A model generated the notes under the pieces. The model was not told the origin of the DNA. It did not search any database and was given only the letters and a program-made list of their open reading frames with translations. The position numbers and the translations under genes were made by a program. A DNA stretch of 64,000 nt from Adiantum capillus-veneris (Eukaryota; Streptophyta; Polypodiopsida; Polypodiales; Pteridaceae), in assembly GCA_014529385.2 (NCBI GenBank), contig CM043956.1, positions 90,164,721 through 90,228,720 on the forward strand. The letters run 5' to 3'. Each line of letters opens with the position of its first letter. Position 1 is the first letter of the stretch. Shown piece by piece: positions 44,401 through 56,664 of the stretch.

Positions 44401-45824
44401 TATTACGTTGTGGTGAGACCTGGTAAAAGACATGTCATGGCGGATCATTTGTCTCGTATACCCAATGGTGAAGCCCCTACTGGAGTCGATGATGAGTTGC
44501 CCGATACTTCTCTATTCCTAGTCGAAACCATACCCAAAAAGAGTGAGAAGATTGTGAACTTTCTAGTTAATGGTTTTCCACCCAAAGAGCTTCGTAAAGA
44601 CATAGCTCGAAAACTGTTAAAAGAATGTGAACCTTACTCTCTCATTGCAGGAACTCTCTACAGGCTAGGGAAGGATGATATTCTTAGACGTTGTGCCCGT
44701 GAGGATGAGTATTTATACATACTGCAAGAAGCCCACATGGGTATAGCCGGCAGACATTTCTAAGGGGAACTAAATGCTAGAAAGGTGTTGCAATCAGGCT
44801 ATTGGTGGCCTACCTTATTCAAGGATGCATCACTTTTTGCAAAAGGATGTGATGAATGCCAACGTTACAAGATCACACAACGAAAGAATAGGATGCCCTT
44901 ACATCCTGTTAAAGTGACTCAACCATTTGAAAAATGGGGTTTGGACTTTGTAGGCCCTATTAGTCCGGCAGCTCGTAGCACTCAATCTCGATATATTATC
45001 GTTTCCACTGACTATGTGACAAAGTGGGCGGAAGCCAGGGCGACACGTAAAGCCGATGCGAGGTCAACTGTCAAGTTTCTCTTTGAGAACATTATTACAA
45101 GATTTGGTTGTCCCTTTGAGATTGTGAGTGACAATGGTACTCATTTTATAAATGGAGTAATAAAAGAACTCACTACCAACTTTATGATAGCTCACCATAA
45201 GTCCACACCTTATTATCCACAAGAAAATGTCCAAGCTGAGAGCACCAATAAGACCTTAATCTCTATCTTAACCAAAACAGTGGAAGCTCATCGCACAGAT
45301 TGGGATTTAAAGCTTACATAAGCTCTATGGGCTTATCGTACTGCGTACAAAGTTTCCATTAACTGGACACCATTCAAGATGGTGTATGGCCAAGAAGCGG
45401 TTATGCCATGGGAGTTTGTCGTTCCTAGTCTTCAAGTAGCTTCTCAAGAAGGTTGGGATGGTAACCTCTTAGTGGAGCAATTATATATCCTTGAAAGGCT
45501 AGATGAAGAGAGGCAATTAGCTGTGCAACATGCACTTGTGGAGAAAGATAGGAGGAAGAAATGGTTTGATCGTCATCTAAAGAACAAAGATATCAATGTT
45601 GGTGATAAAGTCCTTATGTATGGAGTGCCTAATGAAAAGAAAAAGTTGAAATATGCGAGAAAAGGACCATATAGAGTATGTGAGATCACCACACAAGGAA
45701 CCATTCGTGTGGAGACTCTTGATGGAGTTGAAACCATTGGATTCCTCAATGGGAGCAAATTTAAAAAATACTATGATCCTTTAAGCCAAGAGGAGCTACG
45801 TGCCATCCATACAAAAAAGGCAGC
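44401..45824 (+). pseudogene. element G integrase
   Basis: One frame with three in-frame stops (near 44762, 45319 and none other before 45832). It has the RPGKRHVMADHLSRIPNGE join to RNase H, the zinc-binding EAHMGIAGRH...CDECQRYK domain, the core with D (LDFVGPI), D (VSDNGTHF) and E (YYPQENVQAEST), then MVYGQEAVMPWEFVVPSLQ and the KDINVGDKVLMYG..RKGPYRV segment of the gypsy integrase C terminus (GPY/F module). It continues as a basic tail to the H insertion at 45830. The integrase inserts the cDNA into chromosomes. There is no chromodomain. Confidence 0.9.
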
Positions 45825-46309
45825 CAAGGTATAAGGTTTCCAGTTTCTGAAACCTTAAAGTTTGTATAAATCTTAATCAAACTAATATGATTATTGAAAA
45901 AGCAATGTAGAATTGTCCGACCATAGCAAATATTGGTATTTTTGGAATCTTAAGCACAACAAACCCCAGGCTAGAAATTTTCAGATTTCAATTCGGACAA
46001 AAATTGACCCCGCTAGTCCTCTCGGAAGATTCAATGTAAAATAAATTATTAAGAAAAATTGAAGGGTTACAGTAATCATTTAAGCATAGACTTTACTAAA
46101 GGTCTCCTAGATATTTACAAGATATTTACCAATTAAGCAAATTATAGCAAAATTGACATTTTTAAAAGCTAGTAGGTAATGGGGGGGTCATCACTGACCT
46201 GCCAGGAACTCATTTAGCAGCAGGGGGCATTTTTTGACTTGCTGGGGACTGCTTGAACTGCAAGCAACTGCCTTTTACAGCCCGTGAGAGCTTGTGAGTG
46301 CCAGAAAAC

Positions 46310-46317
46310 TATAAATA
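46310..46317 (+). promoter_or_regulatory. TATA box in the H LTR
   Basis: AACTATAAATAGGACCCC is conserved in the other LTR at 52522-52529. This places transcript initiation near 46340, about 480 bp into the LTR, leaving a 3.4-kb transcribed LTR part. Confidence 0.65.
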
Positions 46318-46780
46318 GGACCCCTTGCTTCATAATTTGACAGACTCGGAGCCTTGACACACTCTCTCTCATCTAGAGAAACCGCTACGCAGAAATCATT
46401 AGAGATTAATCTCTAATTGATTAACCTAAACGGTAATTAGTCTAATCTTTCTTAATTAGCAAGGTTAGATTAAGCTATTTTCTTAATAAATCAAAGATTA
46501 GACCTATGTATACTCGTAAACCCTCTCTTAATTAATTATTCTCTGCTGATTCTTTTAATTAAGCTTGGTAATGTTAAGCTAATTAATTATCCTATCATAT
46601 TAGGGCTGAAATTAGCCAAATTAACCATGAATTAATGGTAAATATATTAATTAAGTTTAGATTAAGTTGAGGTAATTAAAAAATCTGCATTAAATAATCA
46701 TTAAGCTAGGAAAATTATCCTATAATTTTTTGAGTAATTTTCCTAATTAATTAAGCAGAATTACACTATTTTTGGAGAAA

Positions 46781-47990
46781 ATTAAATAGGGGAAATTAGT
46801 AAAATGATTTCAAATGCTATGGTATATTTATCAATGGTTAATTAGGAGTTAAATAACCCGTGAAAATTAGGATAAGCTCAGATAATTAATCTAGCTAATT
46901 ACTTTAGCAAAAATACTCTGTTTTTAGAGAAAATTAAATAAGGAAAATTAGTAAATTGCTTTCAAATGCTATGAGATATTTATCAGTGGTTAATTAAGTA
47001 ATAAGAAACGCATGATAATTAGGATAAGCTCAGATAATTCATTTAGCTAATTACTTTAGAAGAAATACTCTATTTTTTGAGCAAATTAAATACGCCAAAT
47101 TAGTAAAATGATTTCAAATGCTATGAGATATTTTTCCATGGTTAACTAAGTGTTAGAAAATCCATGATAACTAGGAGAAGCTCAAATAATTAATCTAGCT
47201 AATTACTTTAGTAGAAATACTCTGTCTTTTGAGAAAATTAAATAGGAGAAACTAGTAAACTAATTTCAAAGACTGTAAGATATTTATCAATGGTTAATTA
47301 GGTGTTAAGGAACCCATGTTAATTAGTAGAAGCTCAGATAATTAATATAGATAATTAATTTAGCATAAATACTCTTTTCTTGGATCAAATTAAATAGGGG
47401 AAATTAGTAAAATGATTTTTAAATATTGTGAGATATTTATCAGTGGTTAATTAAGTGTTAAAGAACCCATGAGAATTAGGAGAAGCTCAGATAATTAGGT
47501 TAACTAATTATCTTAGTAGAATTACGCTGTTTTTAGGGGGAAATTGTAAATCATGTGCTATAATTGCATGCTATTTATTAGAGCTATATTATAGGTAAAG
47601 AGGCCGTGATAATTATGCTAAGGTTAGAAAAGTAGTATAGATATTTATCTAAGTCAAATTATACTATTTCTAGCTAAAAACTAAAGAGCAAAATTAGTAA
47701 ATCATGCTATATGATTACATGCTATTTACCAGAGCTAGATTACATGATGAAAAGGCCGTGATAATTATGTCAAAGTTAGAAACTTAGTATAGATATTTAT
47801 CTAAGTCAAAATATACTAATTTTGGTTAAAATTTAAGGGGGAAATTAGTAAATCATGCTATATGATTACATTCTATTTATCACAGTTAGCTTATATAATA
47901 AAGAGGCCGTGATAAATATGTCAAGGTTAGAAAAGTAGTATAAATATTTATTTAAGTCAAATTATCCTAATTTTGGCTAAAAATGAAAAT
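46781..47990 (+). repeat. AT-rich tandem repeat in the H 5' LTR, about 152-bp period
   Basis: ATTAAATAGG-type starts recur at 46781, 46933, 47085, 47237 and 47389, exactly 152 bp apart. Each unit shares AGCTCAGATAATTAAT and GAGATATTTATCA. Three more diverged units (about 47541, 47691 and 47842) share GTAAATCATGCTATATGATT with spacing of 140-151 bp. Confidence 0.92.
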
Positions 47991-48520
47991 TATATAATTA
48001 AGTTGGAAAATAAAAAGATATTTACTAGAGGAAATATCCTTATCTACTTGTGGTAATTATACCATAGTTAATTAGTGAGGTTAAGAAATTATAATTGACC
48101 AAAAGTCCTATTTTTAGCAAATGATTAATTACAATAAATAGATTTTGTGGTTAAAAGTTTTTAGGAAAATTATAATAAGTGTAAACCTATGCTATCAAGT
48201 TTAGGAAATGAAAGCTTTAAGAGAAATTAAATACAATAAAGATTAAGCCCAAAATAAGTAGATTATTAGCTTAAAATTTGATGGAAAAATTAGGAAAAAG
48301 ATATAGAAACATATAAGAAAGTTAGGAGAGCTTAGAAAACCCTTAGGGAAGCGGTGGAAAAAGTTATCATGCCTATATAGACAAATAAGAAATTACTAGG
48401 TCAAGAAATTATCAATTAAAACTATAAATTTAACCTTGGATGGGTTGAATACAAAGGTTAAGTTTAGATTTTGAATTACTTACCTAATGACTAGACGGCC
48501 TTTTATAAGGATAAGAAGTT

Positions 48521-48706
48521 ATGGCACTTAAAAGGAGCCGAGAAAATCCTACATCTGATGATGAGGACGTAGCTCCAAAAAGAACTAGAGCATCTCACGA
48601 CAACGAAGCCGAGCCTAGTAGTAGGCCTACGGAGGAGAGGCTTCAAGCCCCAGCACAACAGCAGATGGCCAATCAATCCCAGGTGGGTTTCCCATTATTC
48701 AATTAA
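48521..48706 (+). CDS. 61-codon ORF inside the H 5' LTR
   Basis: Encodes a 61-residue basic/acidic protein, MALKRSRENPTSDDEDV.., with two Lys/Arg clusters (KRSR, KRTR), an acidic DDED patch and a Gln-rich APAQQQMANQSQ end. The matching ORF at 54652-54837 has the same start, length and stop. Of 14 base differences, 8 are synonymous. A possible splice donor (CCCAG|GTGGGT) sits near its 3' end in this copy, so it may be the first exon of a spliced gag. Function unknown. Confidence 0.55.
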   Translation: MALKRSRENPTSDDEDVAPKRTRASHDNEAEPSSRPTEERLQAPAQQQMANQSQVGFPLFN

Positions 48707-49751
48707 GTCTTCACTGGTTGAAAATGGAAGGTAACTTCCAATGTGCATTTGTTTATAATGTAGGAAAGAATTGTTTGGGTTAAAACTGATTGAAATAGGA
48801 AAGAAATGTTTGACCATCCTTAAGACAGCTTGTCTCAAGAGACCTCCGACTCCTTAGTATAAATTGATGATAATGATTGTCTTTCTAGCCACGGATAAGT
48901 CGGTTACCCCCATAAACGTTGAGTTTCTACGTCTCCATGTCATGTCTTGATGTTTCTACATAAGTTAGGATACCGTTTTTGTCTTAGGGGATCTGCCCGG
49001 TTGTATGGCAACTGGTTTGGTGTATGGGCACCCGGAACCTTGGATGCGGGTTTATCCACTCCGGATTTGAATAAGAAATGGGTGTCGTTTTTCACCCTTA
49101 GGTGGTCTTGAGACAAGAAGAATACTGGTCATGGTTATTATGGACAGTGTTTTGATTGACAGTACCCTATCTTAAGTTTAAAGATGTCTGTTTTCTAAAA
49201 GAATGCTTTCAATGTTGTCTTTAATAATTGATTGAAGGAATTACTGTGACGGAACGTAAAAGAAACCATTATTTTAAATGTTGAAACAGCGTGATAGTAA
49301 TTAGAAATTAAATGAATCATGTGTGAGTGCGGGGTGGTAAGTGGGGATTGACTAAGGTTGTCAATCAAGGAAGGGTGGACCTGATTAGTCAGGTAACTAT
49401 CCATCCCTGCGCACTAAAACGTTTAGAAAACTTCCTCACTTGGAAGAGGAGTCCACTAGCGGCTGTGCCCTCACATCTGTTAGAGGGAAAAAAGCGTTGA
49501 TTGAGGATACCTTAGCCCAATTGTGGCAGTTATAGGGCTGAAATAGTTTTTTGAACTTTAATACATTGTCATGTTTCCGCTGCGAGATAGGACTAGTTTT
49601 TCTTCTAAGGCTATAGACCCAAGCCATTGTCAATGGTAAAGGTTTATTCCTTGGATTTTTCTTGTTTAGAGACTCTGATTTTTATCAGACCTAGAGACCT
49701 ATCAAGGATCCCATCCCGATCTCAGTATAGGCAGGTTGGGGACTTTACAAG

Positions 49752-49764
49752 TGGTATCAGAGCC
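49752..49764 (+). promoter_or_regulatory. primer-binding site (initiator Met tRNA) of element H
   Basis: TGGTATCAGAGCC lies two bases after the LTR end. Confidence 0.93.
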
Positions 49765-52030
49765 TAGGTTTCAGAGCCTGGGTCAGTTTGGAAAAATTTC
49801 GTACTCTCTGAAAATGTAAAAAGAAACGTATATATATATATAAGAAAATAAATAAATTTGGTTAGCTAACCAAAGGCTTATGCGTCGATAATTCAGGAAG
49901 ATCCTGTGATTGAATATCGCAAATTCTAAGTCTTTGAAATTATTTATGAGAGTGCTTGTCGTTCTCCAAACTATTTTTTCCGACGGAGTGTGATGGAGCT
50001 TCTAATGAAGGCTCACACTCCTCATTCGACTCGGATAGATAAAGGCTAGGAGCTTGAATGGAGCAATGAAGGTGGGAGTTATTACATCAATACTTGGAAG
50101 CTGGGATGTCTTACCACGGATTTAAAGAAACTACGCTAGGCTGAGGAATTGAGAGTGGTTCAGTTGTACTACTTCTTGGGTACAAACTCGAGTATCACTA
50201 TTCCCACCTACCCAGGAGGCACGGGAAAACCCCTGAACGAATGGGTATGGAATAGAGTGGTGGAGATAATTCCATATCGAAGAATCAGAACTTTTTCTTA
50301 GAATATCCCTAATAATTTGGACCTTATAATTTACTTTCCGATTTCCAATGAGTATAAGAACTATTATACCAATCAATTAGAAGATTGTAGAAATCTGACT
50401 ACAAACACCCATCGTTTGTATCACCATATTCCAAATCAGCCAGCTATGCGGATCCTTTAAAGGCCGCCAAAATTTACAACAAGTTAGGATGAGATACCTA
50501 AGGCTCTTTTGTAAGGCTATCCTTGTAAATATTCACCTTATAAATAAAGAACCAAGTCTTTTGAATTGAATACCTTAATCTTGTGTCTATTCTGAAGTTA
50601 AATCCTAGCCGTGTCATAAGTCTTTAAATTGTCAGTCCATCGATATTACGAAACCATGTAGATATCTGCTTCTGTTCTTTATACCGTGCTTGTTTCTTCT
50701 CAAACAAGCGCAACCCCCCAACGTCAAAGGTAAAGGGGTCAACGTGGAACGAGATGCAGAGGTATGGATCAAAGCCATGAGGCATACATCAATACAGGAT
50801 GCCTTCTCAGGGCTAAGCCTCTTGCAGCTGAAGGAACCAACTCTACAAAGAACTATAATGGATTTAGTAACTTTAGGGGAAGAGCCAGTGAAAATTCTAA
50901 CCATGGATATCAACAACGTGGAGTAGCTGTAGCAGTGAACTGAGAATAGACCTTCCCAAATGTTATGTGCTATGGATGCAATCAAATAGGGCACTATAGA
51001 AATAATTGTCCAAAAAAACAAAACCCTCGAATTACTGCTAGAGACATTCCTCAAAATCAAGGAGATAATCTAAGAGGAGGTAGAAATGGAGGATGAGGTA
51101 GAGGAAGAGTAAGAGAAGCCAGATTTTATGCAATCATAGGAGAACCAACCCTATGAATAAAAAAGATAAAAGAGCCACTAGCTTGGCCATATTTAGCAAT
51201 CTTAGAGCTTTGTAAACCACTATAAATCAATAATGTAAAAACTTGAGTTACTTATATATTATAAGGGTATACATGATTTTCTTCTCCAAAATTACTTAAT
51301 GAATCTAAAGTATTCAATCAATAAATTAAGGGTAGATCTAGCAAATAATAAAGAGGTTCTCGTTAGAAAGGAAAATTTCGAATCTTAGAAATGAGGTAGT
51401 TATCAAGAAGCCAACTCACATTCTTATGCACATGATAACCTTCCTTAGAAAATGACATAGATATGAAAGTATTAAGGTACGAGACTAATAGGAAGCCGAA
51501 AAGAACTCTTGGTATGATACTTCTTCAAACCCTTTACATATTGTTGGTCGACCAGGTTAGAGCACAGAGGGGGTACCTCTGGTGCAATGGTGGAAGCTTG
51601 TGCCGAATGCAGATTGCTCAGAATGGCAAGAACACACCGAGCGCGTTCATATTCGCAAAGCTGAAATACATGATACTTGTCGAATGCTAATTGCTCTGAA
51701 TGGTCAGTTAGACCAAGCGCGCTCATGCTAACAAGGTGGATATATGGATCTTTTATGGAATTGATTTAACCTGGTTTTTGAGATGATACGAATCGTTTGT
51801 AAAGGTTTTTAAGATGAACTCAACACTAAGAGTTTCTCGAGGAAAAATTATCTAGCAAGTAACTCCAACCAGAAATTGGAAAGAACTCTTAGAGTATTCA
51901 GTAACATCTGGTAAAGTGGAAAGGTTATCCCTTCGAATATGCCACTCGGCGGGGGATGAATTTCTCTTCTCAAAGATTTTCCCAATTTCGGTTGAGATGA
52001 GGACATCTCAAATTCTTAAGTTGGGGTGAT
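49765..52030 (+). pseudogene. internal region of H: decayed gag and chromodomain-like scrap
   Basis: The zinc knuckle CYGCNQIGHYRNNC (50968-51009, CX2CX4HX4C) is the only clear gag feature, followed by a Gly/Arg-rich segment near 51062-51115. Upstream frames are broken by many stops. About 120 bp before the 3' LTR, VKWKGYPFEYATRR (about 51912-51953) recalls the chromodomain VKWKGY..EE.TWE core. Protease, RT and integrase were not found. The rest, including a short duplicated segment (CGAATGC.GATTGCTC.GAATGG at 51602 and 51679), is non-coding. Confidence 0.7.
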
Positions 52031-52987
52031 TGTAAGGTTTCCAGTTTTTGAAACCTTAAAGGTTGTATAAATCTTAATCAAACTAATATGATTATTGAAA
52101 AAGCAATGTAGAATTGTCCGACCATGGCAAATATTCGTATTTTTGGAATCTTAAGCACAGCAAACCCCGGGCTAGAAATTTTCAGATTTAAATTCGGACA
52201 AAAACTGACCTCGCTAGTCCTCTCGGAAGATTCAATGTAAAATAAATTATGAAGAAAAATTGAAGGGTTACAGTAATCATTTAAGCATAGACTTTATTAA
52301 AGGTCTCCCAGATATTTATAAGATATTTATCAATTAAGAAAAAATAGGTCAAATTATACCAAAATTGACATTTTAAAAAGCTGACAGGTAATGGGAGGGT
52401 CATCACTGACCTACCAGGAACTCATTTAGCAGCAGGGGGCGTTTTTTGACTTGCTGAGGACTGCTTGAACTGCAAGCAACTGCCTTTTACAGCCTGTGAG
52501 AGCTTGTGAGTGCCAGAAAACTATAAATAGGACCCCTTGCTTCATAATTTGACAGACTCGAAGCCTTGACACACTCTCTCTCATCTAGAGAAACCGCTAT
52601 GCAGAAATCATTAGAGATTAATCTCTAATTGATTAACCTAAACGGTAATTAGTCTAATCTTTCTTAATTAGCAAGGTTAGATTAAGCTATTTTTAAATCA
52701 AAGATTAGACCTATATATACTCATAAACACTCTCTTAATTAATTATTCTCTGCTAATTGTTGTAATTAAGCTTGGTAATGTTAAGATAATTAATTATCCT
52801 ATCATATTAGGACTGAAATTAACCAAATTAACCATGAATTAATGGTAAATATATTAATTAAGCTTAGATTAAGTTGAGGTAATTAATAGAGCTGCATTAG
52901 ACACTCATTAAGCTAGAAACATTATCCTATAATTTTTTGAGTAATTTTCCTAATTAATTAGGTATAATTACACTATTTTTGGAGAAA

Positions 52988-54150
52988 ATTAAATAGGGGA
53001 AATTAGTAAAATGATTTAAAATGCTATGAGATATTTATCACTAGTTAACTAGATGTTAAAGAACCCATGATAATTAGGATAAGCTCAGATAATTAATCTA
53101 GATAATTACTTTAGCAAAAATGCTCTGGTTTTAGAGAAAATTAAATAGGGGAAATTATTAAACTGATTTCAAATGATGTGAGATATTTATAAGTGGTTAG
53201 TTAGGTGTTAAGAAACCTTTGATAATTAGGATAAGCTCAGATAATTAATTTAGCTAATTACTTTAGAAGAAATACTCTGTTTTTTGAGAAAATTAAATAG
53301 GAAAAAATTAATAAAATGATTTCAAATGCTGTGAGATATTTATCAGTGGTTGATTAGGTGTTAAATAACCCGTGATAATTAGGAGAAGCTCATATAAGTA
53401 ATTTAGATAATTACTTTAGTAGAAGTACTCTATTTTTTGAGAAAATTCAATAGGGAAAATTAGTAAACTAATTTTAAAGGCTGTAGGATATTTATCAATG
53501 GTTAATTAGGTGTTAAGGAACTTGTGATAATTAGTACAAGCTCAGATAATTAATATAGCTAATTACTTTAGCAGAAATACTCTTTTTTTGGAGCAAATTA
53601 AAGAGGGAAAATTAGTAAAATGATTTTTAAATACTGTGAGCATTTTATCAGTGGTTAATTAGGTATTAATAAACCTGTGATAATTAGGATAAGCTCAGAT
53701 AATTAGGTTAACTTATTATCTTAGTAGAATTACGCCGTTTTTAGGGGTAAATTACAGGGGGAAATTAGTCAATCATGTGCTATGATTACATGCTATTTAT
53801 TAGAGCTATATTATAGGATAAAGAGGCCGTGATAATTATACTAAGGTTAGAAAAGTAGAATAGATATTATCTAAGTCAAATTATACTATTTCTAGCTAAA
53901 AACTAAAGAGGGAAATTAGTAAATCATGCTATATGATTACGTGCTATTTATCAGAGCTAGATTACATGATGAAAAGGTCGTGATAATTATGTCAAAGTTA
54001 CAAACTTAGTATAGATATTTATCTAAGTCAAAATATACTAATTTGGTTGAAATTTAAGGGGAAAATTAGTAAATCATGCTATATGATTACATTCTATTTA
54101 TCACAGTTAGCTTACATAATAAAGAGGCGGTGATAAATATGTCAAGGTTA
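52988..54150 (+). repeat. AT-rich tandem repeat in the H 3' LTR
   Basis: Same array as 46781-47990 with the same period of about 150 bp. Unit order is preserved between the LTRs, so the array existed before insertion. Confidence 0.9.
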
Positions 54151-54651
54151 GAAAAGTAGTATAAATATCCTTATCTACTTGTGGTAATTATAACATAGTT
54201 AATTAGTGAGGTTAGGAAATTATAATTGACCAAAAGTCCTATTTTTAGCAAATGAATAATTAAAATAAATAAACTTTGTGGTTAAAAGTTTTTTAAAAAA
54301 TTATAGTAAGTATAAACCTATGATATCAAGTTAAGGAAATGAAAGCTTTAAGAGAAATTAAATACAATAAATATTAATCCCAAAATAAGTAGATTATTAG
54401 CTTAAAAGTTGATGGGAAAATTAGGAAAAAGATATAGAAACATATAAGAAAGTTAGGAGAGCTTAGAAAACCCTTAGGGAAGCGGTGGAAAAAGTTATCA
54501 TGCCTATATAGACAAATAAGAAATTACTATGTCAAGAAATTATCAATTAAAACTATAAATTTAACCTTGGATGGGTTGAATACAAAGGTTAAGTCTAGAT
54601 TTTGAATTACTTACCTAATGATTAGACGTCCTTTCATAAGGATAAGAAGTT

Positions 54652-54837
54652 ATGGCACTAAAAAGGAGCCGAGCAAATCCTACATCTGATGATGAGGACG
54701 TAGTTGGAAAACGAACTAGAGCATCGCACGACGACGAAGCCGGGCCTAGTAGTAGGCCTACGGAGGAGAGGCTTCAGGCGCCAGCGCAGCAGCAGATGGC
54801 CAATCAATCCCAAGTGGGTTTCCCATTATTCAATTAA
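54652..54837 (+). CDS. 61-codon ORF inside the H 3' LTR
   Basis: Same ORF as 48521-48706 with E8A, A18V, P19G, N29D and E32G differences by my count, and the same KRSR/KRTR clusters and Gln-rich end. The donor-like site reads CCCAA|GTGGGT here, weaker than in the 5' copy. Confidence 0.55.
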   Translation: MALKRSRANPTSDDEDVVGKRTRASHDDEAGPSSRPTEERLQAPAQQQMANQSQVGFPLFN

Positions 54838-55928
54838 GTCTTTAATTAGTTTAAGTTCTTTTATAAGTTAGTATTGCATACGTAAGCAGGATAAACTTGC
54901 TGAAAACGGAAGATAACCTCCAACGTGCATTTGTTTATAATGTAGGAAAGAATTGTTTGGGTTAAAACTGGTTGAAATAGGAAAGAAATGTTTGACCATC
55001 CTTAAGACAGCTTGTCTCAAGACACCTCCGACTCCTTAGTATAAATTGATGATAATGATTGGCTTTCTAGCCACGGATAAGTCAATTATCCCCATGAACG
55101 TTGAGTTCGTGTCATGTCTTGATGTTTCTACATAAGTTAGGATACCATTTTTATCCTAGGGAAGCCACCCGGTTGTATGGGCAACTGGTTTGGTGTATGG
55201 GCACCCGGAACCTTGGGTGGGGGTTTATCCACTCCGGATTTGAATAAGGACTGGGTTCCGTTTTTCACCCTTAGGTGGTCTTGAGACAAGAAGAGTACTA
55301 GTCATGGTTATTATGGACAATGTTTTGATTGACAGTACCCTGTCTTAAGTTTAAAGATGTTTGTTTTCTAAAAGAATGCTTTCAATGTTGTCTTTAATAA
55401 TTGATTGAAGGAATTATTGTGACGGAACGTAAAAGAAACCATTATTTTAAATGTTGAAACAACGTGATAGTAATTAGAAATTAAATGAATCATGTGTGAG
55501 TGCGGGGTGGTAAGTGGGGATTGACTAAGGTTGTGAATCAAGGAAGGGTGGACCTGATTAGTCAGGTAACTATCCATCCCTGTGCATTGAAACGTTTAGA
55601 AAACTTCTTCACTTGGAAGAGGAGTCCACCAGCGGCTGTGCCCTCACATCTGATAGGGGGAAAAAAGCGTTGGTTGAGGATACCTTAGCCTAATTGTGGC
55701 AGTTATAGGGCCGAAATAGTTTTTTGGACTTTAATACATTGTCCTGTTTCCGCTGCGAGACTGGACTAGGTTTTCTTCTAAGGCTATAGACCCAAGCCAT
55801 TGTCAATGGTAAAGGTTTATTCCTTGGATTTTTCTTGTTTAGAGACTCTGATTTTTTATCAGACCTAGAGACCTGTCAAGGATCCCATCCCGATCTCGGT
55901 ATAGGCGGGTTGGGGACTTTACACAAAG

Positions 55929-56660
55929 CACAAATAGAATTGAAGAAGATACAAGCTCAAGCTGAGGCTAAGGAGCGACAACAATGCATGAGACAAAAAC
56001 GAGAGGCTAACCTTGGAGTCACACATGCATTCCACGTTGAAACCGACGAGGATTGGTTGGACTCTGACACACCTCTACGATACCCTATTGAGCTAAACAA
56101 CACCTATGGAAAAGTGCTATATAACGTCTTATTGGACACGGGTGCTAAATATAATCTGCTATCATATGGGGTTTGGTTTCGGTTAGGGAAGCCACCTCTA
56201 TCTGAGAGTATTATCCAAGTCAAGGGTGTCAACAAGAAAAAAACTACGGTTTTTGGAATCTACACACTTCTGTTTATTATGACAATGGGGTTGTAGCTCA
56301 AGACTTTTTGTTCATGCTTGTTGGAACTATGGAGGGTAATATAAACCTAGGACATAGGTGGATGATAGCCACCAAATGCACTATTGATTGGGGGAAAGGG
56401 GGTGTCACAACCCAGAAACCAACTCTTAGCCCTACCACTCAAGCCATAGCCCCTGAGATATTGCCTCTTAAGGAAATAAAACCCAAAACATTGCATGTCC
56501 AAGAGGTTGAACCATATGTCCCCATAGCCCAACTCTCTAGAGCTTCAACTGATGTAGCTGAAATAAAGCTTGAGACACACAAGACCCATCCCAATATAAT
56601 AAAGAAAATATACAAGTGTGTCCCTAAAGCTTCTTTAGCAACCATAGCCAGTGCTAAAAG
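55929..56660 (+). pseudogene. element G second retropepsin-like domain, downstream of integrase
   Basis: Frame in phase with the integrase tail once H is removed. It starts with a Lys/Gln/Glu-rich coiled-coil-like stretch (ELKKIQAQAEAKERQQ), then DEDWLDSDTPLRYPIE, then VLLDTGAKYNLLSYGVW (about 56128-56178), the hydrophobic-D-T-G-A active site of an aspartic protease. After one frameshift near 56265, INLGHRWMIATKCTIDW (56340-56390) corresponds to the C-terminal LG.RW/F motif. It is therefore nearly a complete retropepsin fold, separate from protease 1 at 36620. Canonical Ty3/gypsy elements have one protease, before RT. It could be an acquired or duplicated domain. Confidence 0.75.
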
Positions 56661-56664
56661 TTAG

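Larger units (their letters stand above)
45830..49749 (+). repeat. 5' LTR of element H
   Basis: Very long, AT-rich LTR. It contains a TATA box (46310-46317), about eight tandem 140-152-bp units (46781-47990) and a 61-codon ORF (48521-48706). Confidence 0.93.
45830..55923 (+). mobile_element. LTR element H with 3.9-kb LTRs, nested in G
   Basis: LTRs at 45830-49749 (3920 bp) and 52031-55923 (3893 bp) enclose only 2.28 kb. The PBS fits initiator Met. The flanks CAAGG (45825-45829) and CAAAG (55924-55928) are a TSD with one change. Removing the element leaves the G frame in phase. The interior holds a decayed gag with a zinc knuckle and a possible chromodomain scrap, while protease, RT and integrase are gone. 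This is LARD-like architecture. The PPT-like TTGGGGTGAT before TGTAAGG and the iMet PBS fit Del/Tekay-type chromoviruses. The left LTR starts TA instead of TG. Confidence 0.93.
52031..55923 (+). repeat. 3' LTR of element H
   Basis: 3893 bp, starting TGTAAGGTTTCC and ending GACTTTACA. It lacks an approximately 150-bp AT-rich segment present in the 5' LTR (around 47940-48045) and carries a few other small indels. Confidence 0.93.
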
